From an uncultured Bacteroidota bacterium (GTDB lineage Bacteria > Bacteroidota > Bacteroidia > Bacteroidales > CAIWKO01), in NCBI GenBank assembly GCA_937934705.1, contig CALGYY010000134.1, positions 1 to 10,089 on the forward strand: 10,089 nucleotides of DNA, in the 5' to 3' direction. Of this stretch, positions 6,258 through 10,089 are shown in pieces. A model generated the notes under the pieces. That model made no database searches and was not told where the DNA came from. It saw only the letters and a list, made by a program, of their open reading frames with translations. A program made the position numbers and the translations under genes. The first letter of the stretch is position 1; every line of letters begins with the position of its first letter.

Positions 6258-8672
6258 ATGAAAGCCTCGTTTCACCATAAGATTCTGCTGTTTGCCGTGC
6301 TGATGCTGCCGGCTCACCTGATGTCAGCCCAAAAGCATACGCAAACGATACGCGGAAAGGTCTTCGATAAGGTGAGCCAGACTCCTTTGCCGGGTGCGAG
6401 CGTAGTTCTTTTGGATAGTGAGCCGCTGCGCGGGGTGGTAACGGATACCAACGGACAATTCAGGATAGAGCAGGTTCCTGTCGGCCGGGCCGGAATCAGG
6501 ATCAGTTTCCTGGGCTATCATGAGGTCACACTCAGCAACCTGGAGCTGAATACATCCAAAGAATTGGTCCTGGATATAGGGCTGGATGAGCGGGTTTTTA
6601 TGGGGACGGAAGTGGTTATACGTGCGGATGCCGATAAGTCAGGGGCAATAAACAAGATGAGCACGGTCAGCACACGCGTTTTCAGCATCGAAGAAACCGA
6701 AAAGTATGCCGGTGCGCGAAGCGATATTGCCCGTATGGCGTCGAACTTCGCGGGTGTCACAGGGGCTGATGACTCGCGCAACGACATCGTGATTCGTGGG
6801 AATACGCCCTCAGGTGTTCTCTGGAGGCTGGACGATATGGACATCCCGAACCCCAATCATTTCGCGGCTTTTGGCACATCGGGAGGACCGATCTGTATTT
6901 TGAGGAACAATCTTTTGTCAAACAGCGACTTCCTGACTGCTGCCTTTCCCGCTGCTTACGGAAATGCGCTTTCCGGTGTTTTTGATGTAAAGATGATCAA
7001 CGGGAACAACGAGAAGCATGAGTTTCTGGCCCAGGTGGCCTTTAATGGTATAGAGGCGGGTGCAGAGGGGCCTGTTTCCCGCAAGCAGCAGTCTTCTTAT
7101 ATTTTGAATTATCGTTATTCCACCCTTGACGTTTTTTCGAAGATGGGCATTCAAATGGGGACCGGACAAGGGGTGCCGAAATATCAGGATGTGCTCTTCA
7201 AACTCAATTTTCCAAAGACAAAAGCAGGTAGTTTCAGTCTGTTCGGTATCGGCGGACTGAGTAATATTTCTTTTCTCGACAGTCAGAAAGACACCACTAA
7301 AGAAAAGATCGACTTCTACGGAAGCCAGGGATGGGACATTGTGAATCACTCCAACCAGGGATTGATCGGTTTGACGCACAATTATCTCATCAACAAGAAA
7401 GCATGGATCAGGAACATTCTTGGTTTCACCTACCACAACTTTTACACAACTCATGATTCCGTATCTCCGGTTAATCTTCAGCCTCTGCCCTACCAGGGTA
7501 CTAACAATGAGGAGATGCGTTTGTTTGTTTCGAGTGTATTCCAGCAGAAATTCAATGCCCGTCACAACCTGAGGGCGGGGTTGATTTTTACGGCTTATCA
7601 TTACTGGCTGATTGACAGCATTTACAAGGCGGAAGAAAATGGATTCCGTTTCCTGAATGACCATGCCGGGTATGCTTTCTTATTGCAGCCTTTTGCTGAA
7701 TGGCAATACAGGATAGGAGAAAACCTGGTAATGAACACAGGGCTTCATCTCCAATACTACAACATCAGCCGCAGTTATGCTGTTGAACCACGCTGGGGGC
7801 TGAAGTGGAATTTTGCGCCGACCCAGACTCTGGGTCTGGGTTACGGTTTGCACAGCCAGAGTATTCCCGTCACCATCGCCTTCAGACAGGCACCGGATGC
7901 AGACAGTACTTATCAATTGACGAATTCCGGCCTCGGCTTCATGCGCAGTCACCATGTGGCTTTGAGTTACGACTGGAGGATCAGTGAGAACACCAGGCTA
8001 AAGGCAGAGCTTTACTACCAGTATTTGTTCGACATCCCGGTGAACCGCGGCAGGGCCGACAGTTACTCACTGCTCAATGAAGGCGCCAACTTCGAATTTG
8101 AGTCGCCGGACTCGTTGTTCAACGGGGGCAAGGGGCAAAACTTCGGGCTTGAACTGACTGTTGAGCGCTTCATCTCGCGGGGTTTCTATTTTCTTGCAAC
8201 AGGCTCACTCTACGATTCGAAATACTGCGGTTCAGATCAGATATGGCGGAACAGTGCCTTCAACGGGCGTTACACGGTGAATCTGCTGGCAGGCAAAGAG
8301 TTCAATATCAAACTACGAAAGAAGAAGGAAGAAAAGCGGAAAAAAACGCTGATCATCAACCTGAAAACGACCCGTTCGGGCGGGCAGAGATATACCCCGA
8401 TTGATGAGGCGGCATCCCTGGCTGCCAACCGGAACATTTATTATGATGAACAAGCCTTCTCACAAAGATTCCCTGACTACTGGCGCACTGACTTCAAGCT
8501 GGGTTATAAGATGAATGGGAAACGTATTACGGTGGAATGGAGCCTGGAGATCACAAACATCTTCAATCAGAAAAATGTTTTCAGCCAGACCTTCAACCGA
8601 AAAAGCGGGGCAAGTTATTTTACCTATCAGTTAGGACGGGTTATCATACCCCAGTACAGGATCACATTCTGA
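6258..8672 (+). CDS. TonB-dependent outer-membrane receptor with carboxypeptidase-regulatory-like N-domain
   Basis: About 804 residues from the chosen start. The signal peptide is residues 1-25 ('MKASFHHKILLFAVL...MSAQ'). A CarboxypepD_reg-like beta domain follows (about 30-110, 'IRGKVFDKVSQTPLPGASV', 'GVVTDTNGQFRIEQVPVG', 'ISFLGYHE'), then a plug domain (about 140-245, with 'DIVIRGNTPSGVLWRLDDMD' and 'AYGNALSGVFDV'), then a 22-strand-type barrel ending in aromatic 'YRITF', as outer-membrane proteins do. Such receptors take up scarce ligands using energy from TonB-ExbBD; the ligand here is unknown. No SusD-like lipoprotein gene follows and the protein is shorter than SusC, so I do not call it a SusC polysaccharide transporter. 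In-frame ATGs also occur at 6207 and 6252. 6207 precedes the -7 box and would spoil the signal peptide. 6252 is possible, but 6258 fits promoter and signal peptide best. A basic run, RKKKEEKRKK (8316-8345), sits in a turn near the C-terminus. Confidence 0.92.
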   Translation: MKASFHHKILLFAVLMLPAHLMSAQKHTQTIRGKVFDKVSQTPLPGASVVLLDSEPLRGVVTDTNGQFRIEQVPVGRAGIRISFLGYHEVTLSNLELNTSKELVLDIGLDERVFMGTEVVIRADADKSGAINKMSTVSTRVFSIEETEKYAGARSDIARMASNFAGVTGADDSRNDIVIRGNTPSGVLWRLDDMDIPNPNHFAAFGTSGGPICILRNNLLSNSDFLTAAFPAAYGNALSGVFDVKMINGNNEKHEFLAQVAFNGIEAGAEGPVSRKQQSSYILNYRYSTLDVFSKMGIQMGTGQGVPKYQDVLFKLNFPKTKAGSFSLFGIGGLSNISFLDSQKDTTKEKIDFYGSQGWDIVNHSNQGLIGLTHNYLINKKAWIRNILGFTYHNFYTTHDSVSPVNLQPLPYQGTNNEEMRLFVSSVFQQKFNARHNLRAGLIFTAYHYWLIDSIYKAEENGFRFLNDHAGYAFLLQPFAEWQYRIGENLVMNTGLHLQYYNISRSYAVEPRWGLKWNFAPTQTLGLGYGLHSQSIPVTIAFRQAPDADSTYQLTNSGLGFMRSHHVALSYDWRISENTRLKAELYYQYLFDIPVNRGRADSYSLLNEGANFEFESPDSLFNGGKGQNFGLELTVERFISRGFYFLATGSLYDSKYCGSDQIWRNSAFNGRYTVNLLAGKEFNIKLRKKKEEKRKKTLIINLKTTRSGGQRYTPIDEAASLAANRNIYYDEQAFSQRFPDYWRTDFKLGYKMNGKRITVEWSLEITNIFNQKNVFSQTFNRKSGASYFTYQLGRVIIPQYRITF

Positions 8673-8885
8673 TCTGCGATAATCTGCAGCGACAGGAATC
8701 ACACGGGACCTAAACTTCATCAGTATTTCTTTTTATTTGAGTTATCAGATTATTATTATTTCCTCAATACTTTTCACCTCTGGACGTTACTCCGATTAAA
8801 ATAAAGTGTTATAATAAAGCAACTTAAATAAAATTCAAAACTCGTAAGGCCAAAAGCACCCTGCCGATATCAAGAAGAAGGCGGT

Positions 8886-8919
8886 CAACATACCCTGATT
8901 CGCGTGAGAACAGATGTTG
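8886..8919. repeat. Bulged 12-bp stem-loop in the intergenic region
   Basis: CAACAT (8886-8891) pairs with ATGTTG (8914-8919), CTG (8895-8897) with CAG (8911-8913), and TTC (8899-8901) with GAA (8908-8910), around a 6-nt loop. All bulges (ACC and A) are on the 5' side. No T-run follows, so it is not a plain terminator. Whether it is transcribed is unknown. Confidence 0.4.
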
Positions 8920-8946
8920 TGATATTTAATGATTTGTTTCGAATCT

Positions 8947-8954
8947 TATTTTTG
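8947..8954 (+). promoter_or_regulatory. Isolated -7-like box TATTTTTG
   Basis: The box matches TAnnTTTG exactly, but no TTG lies at the right distance (nearest ones are 10 and 27 nt upstream; a TTT lies 19 nt upstream). If used, it would drive a transcript starting near 8960 through the stem-loop at 8996-9018. In AT-rich DNA such a match can easily be chance. Confidence 0.25.
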
Positions 8955-8995
8955 ATATATGTATCCTTATTGAACACTATATCCGCTTTATTCAT

Positions 8996-9018
8996 GCCTG
9001 ATCATCCCGGCATCAGGC
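8996..9018. repeat. 7-bp perfect inverted repeat (stem-loop)
   Basis: GCCTGAT (8996-9002) and ATCAGGC (9012-9018) flank a 9-nt loop, CATCCCGGC. There is no T-run on either strand after the stem. CTGATCA occurs twice here (8998-9004 and 9018-9024), exactly 20 bp apart, which could suit a DNA-binding protein. It could equally be an RNA structure. Confidence 0.4.
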
Positions 9019-9155
9019 TGATCAAAAACTAAACGATACGTTAAAACGCCCTTACTAATTTAAAACAATCGTTAATAATTTCGGGGGTTCTCTCCATTTA
9101 AATCTTCATAATTCGCTGATTGGTATTTCTGTACAAAAAAAAAACAAAAAAACTA

Positions 9156-9186
9156 TTGCAAAAAGAGCAGGATTTCCATAAGTTTG
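9156..9186 (+). promoter_or_regulatory. Bacteroidota-type promoter of the serine protease gene
   Basis: TTG (9156-9158), a 20-nt spacer and TAAGTTTG (9179-9186) match the TTG / TAnnTTTG consensus exactly. Transcription should begin near 9191-9194, giving a leader of about 155 nt before the ATG at 9350. This is much longer than the 0-60 nt leaders predicted for the other genes here. Confidence 0.7.
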
Positions 9187-9209
9187 GGTATGCTTTCGCC
9201 CCATGACAG

Positions 9210-9236
9210 GTATTTTTCCGCAGTGCGAAGAAATAC
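9210..9236 (+). repeat. Hairpin in the protease mRNA leader
   Basis: GTATTTTTCCGC (9210-9221) and GCGAAGAAATAC (9225-9236) form a 12-position stem around the triloop AGT, with one U-G wobble and one C-A mismatch. It begins about 17 nt after the predicted transcription start. No T-run follows, so it is not an obvious terminator. It could protect the 5' end or control translation; as DNA it could also be an operator. Confidence 0.5.
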
Positions 9237-9261
9237 GGATTGACGGGGTATAATTTGTTGA

Positions 9262-9314
9262 ACATATTCTCCTGCTGATGAAAGATTACTACCCCCTTTC
9301 ACATATTCACCTGC
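9262..9314. repeat. Pair of near-identical 14-bp direct repeats
   Basis: ACATATTCTCCTGC (9262-9275) and ACATATTCACCTGC (9301-9314) differ at one base and are 39 bp apart start to start. Both lie downstream of the predicted transcription start, within the protease leader. They could be tandem binding sites for a regulator (RNA or DNA), or a small old duplication. Confidence 0.45.
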
Positions 9315-9346
9315 ACTACACATTAAAATTTTCAATAAATCTTTAG
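9278..9346 (+). other. Possible 22-codon leader ORF before the protease gene
   Basis: An ATG at 9278 opens a frame beginning MKDYYPLSHIHLH and ending TAG at 9344-9346, three bases before the protease ATG at 9350. The predicted transcript includes it. The distance would suit translational coupling or re-initiation. No ribosome-binding signal or conservation can be shown, and short ORFs arise often by chance. Confidence 0.2.
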
Positions 9347-9349
9347 TTT

Positions 9350-10089
9350 ATGAAAAAACTGTTTCTGCTTCTGTGGGTTGCTACGATTACGCTTGCCGGC
9401 AACCTGGATCTGATGGCTCAACCGAGCAAAGGGGGAATGCCCCCGAGCATTGCTCTTGCGAATGAAATTACGCCTGGAATTGACGAACTGGTATTACCAT
9501 CAATCAATATCTATCAGGCGCTGATGGAAGATTCCATAAATGGCCGGGAGCCATTGCGTGTTGGAAAATCCATACCTGTTGGCTACAACATGACCAATGC
9601 AGGTTCCTGGACAGATCTTCCGGATGGCCGGAGGATATGGCGCCTGAAACTGCGCTCAGCCGGAGCTGTTGCACTCGCCGTTGTGTATGATGAGTTCTAC
9701 ATCCCCGAGGGCGGACAGTTGTTTCTATATAATGAAAGCCGCACACAGATTATCGGTGCATTCGATTCGGAGAACAATCCGGAGAACGGGAATTTCTCGA
9801 CAGAAATAATCCAGGGAGAATCAGTGATTCTGGAATATATTGAGCCCAGATGGGAAGGTGAGAGACCTGGTCGCCCGATCAGGGTGAACGGGAAAGTCCT
9901 GGGAGAGGTGTCAGACGGCAGCGACTTTGCAAAGAAACAGTCTACTGTCCCTGTGCTGAGCATTGCTGAAATTGTGTACATCTACAAAGACGTTCCCCAG
10001 GTCATGATGTTTGACCAGAGCAGGGCGCCCCAGTTCGGGGCTTCGGAAGCTTGCGAGGTGAACGTCCGTTGCAGTCCTGCCGGTGATGC
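9350..10089 (+). CDS. Lysyl-endopeptidase-like secreted trypsin-fold serine protease, N-terminal part (runs off window)
   Basis: The frame opens at ATG 9350-9352 and stays open for 246 codons to the window end. The signal peptide is about residues 1-24 ('MKKLFLLLWVATITLAG...LMAQ'). Residues about 25-230 form a propeptide with features I know from Achromobacter protease I / lysyl endopeptidase relatives: 'DGRRIWRLKLRSAGAVAL', 'YIPEGGQLFLYNES' and 'IIQGESVILEYIEP'. The mature enzyme seems to begin near 'FGASEACEVNVRCSPAGD' (from 229): the C235-x5-C241 spacing equals the two disulfide cysteines at the start of protease I (Cys6, Cys12). The His, Asp and Ser of the triad, and any T9SS sorting domain, would lie past the window, so activity and specificity cannot be judged. 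A secreted protease would fit beside the other exported proteins. It is transcribed from its own promoter with a long structured leader. Confidence 0.82.
   Translation, partial: MKKLFLLLWVATITLAGNLDLMAQPSKGGMPPSIALANEITPGIDELVLPSINIYQALMEDSINGREPLRVGKSIPVGYNMTNAGSWTDLPDGRRIWRLKLRSAGAVALAVVYDEFYIPEGGQLFLYNESRTQIIGAFDSENNPENGNFSTEIIQGESVILEYIEPRWEGERPGRPIRVNGKVLGEVSDGSDFAKKQSTVPVLSIAEIVYIYKDVPQVMMFDQSRAPQFGASEACEVNVRCSPAGD

Larger units (their letters stand above)
8673..9349. other. Gene-poor, AT-rich region of about 680 bp
   Basis: Between the receptor stop and the protease start no open frame of convincing length or composition is seen on either strand. The stretch is clearly richer in A and T than the flanking genes. 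Its first 200 bp (8673-8880) show only short AT-rich runs and no clear terminator. The rest contains stem-loops at 8886-8919, 8996-9018 and 9210-9236, an A-run at 9135-9152, and a consensus promoter at 9156-9186 reading into the protease gene. It may hold an untranslated RNA or a regulatory region; nothing in it matches a known RNA family that I recognise. Confidence 0.6.

Noticed and set aside
6918..7664. 248-codon open frame on the minus strand inside the TonB receptor gene
   Set aside because: It lies wholly within a well-supported receptor gene, its translation has no recognisable motif, and no promoter precedes it. It is a shadow of the coding strand.
6258..8672. SusC-type polysaccharide transporter
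   Set aside because: No SusD gene follows, the length is about 800 rather than about 1000 residues, and the next gene is a protease far away.
8885..8995. 36-codon minus-strand frame, and a 12-codon plus-strand frame at 8994-9032
   Set aside because: Both are very short, lie in AT-rich DNA with stem-loops, and lack a correctly spaced promoter or any recognisable motif.
9135..9152. A-run as the T-tract of a leftward terminator
   Set aside because: No convincing hairpin precedes it on the minus strand and no leftward gene ends there. It may simply be an AT-rich upstream region of the protease promoter.
1..10089. CRISPR arrays, insertion sequences, tRNA or rRNA genes
   Set aside because: No regularly spaced repeats, transposase-like frames with terminal inverted repeats, or RNA gene signatures were seen.

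Overview
The window looks like a chromosomal segment of a Bacteroidota bacterium. Four signs point there. There is a Na+-translocating NADH:quinone reductase (NQR) end. Two exported proteins end in type IX secretion (T9SS) type A sorting domains with 'YPNP' motifs. A TonB-dependent receptor carries an N-terminal carboxypeptidase-regulatory-like domain. Several promoters fit the Bacteroidota consensus (TTG, 20-21 nt, TAnnTTTG), and Shine-Dalgarno sites are essentially absent. The genus cannot be told from the sequence.

Left part (1-3120). The 3' end of nqrF runs rightward and overlaps by 22 bp the end of a convergent small gene, which I read as nqrM, the NQR maturation factor. That gene has its own clear promoter. 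Next, also leftward, is a 780-residue signalling protein that joins a periplasmic double Cache sensor, HAMP, a PP2C/SpoIIE phosphatase and an RsbW-like ATPase/kinase domain. It looks like a one-polypeptide partner-switching regulator; its STAS-type target is not in the window.

Middle (3121-6200). Two T9SS cargo genes face each other with a single base between their stop codons. One is a short choice-of-anchor L surface protein. The other is a gingipain/C25-like caspase-fold protein that has a good Cys motif but an atypical His motif. Each has a well-formed upstream promoter.

Right part (6200-10089). A TonB-dependent outer-membrane receptor without a SusD partner starts almost directly at a perfect -7 box, next to a GC-rich hairpin. 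A gene-poor, AT-rich stretch of about 680 bp follows, with several stem-loops. Within it lies a strong promoter that should give a leader of roughly 155 nt. The leader holds a 12-bp hairpin, a pair of direct repeats and short ORFs, and leads into a lysyl-endopeptidase-like secreted serine protease gene cut by the window edge.

No mobile element, CRISPR array, tRNA or rRNA was seen. The functional theme is sodium-based respiration, environmental sensing and export of surface proteins or proteases. The most unusual parts are the structured protease leader, the odd C25-like protein and the convergent nqrM. I do not see a clearly new multi-gene system.
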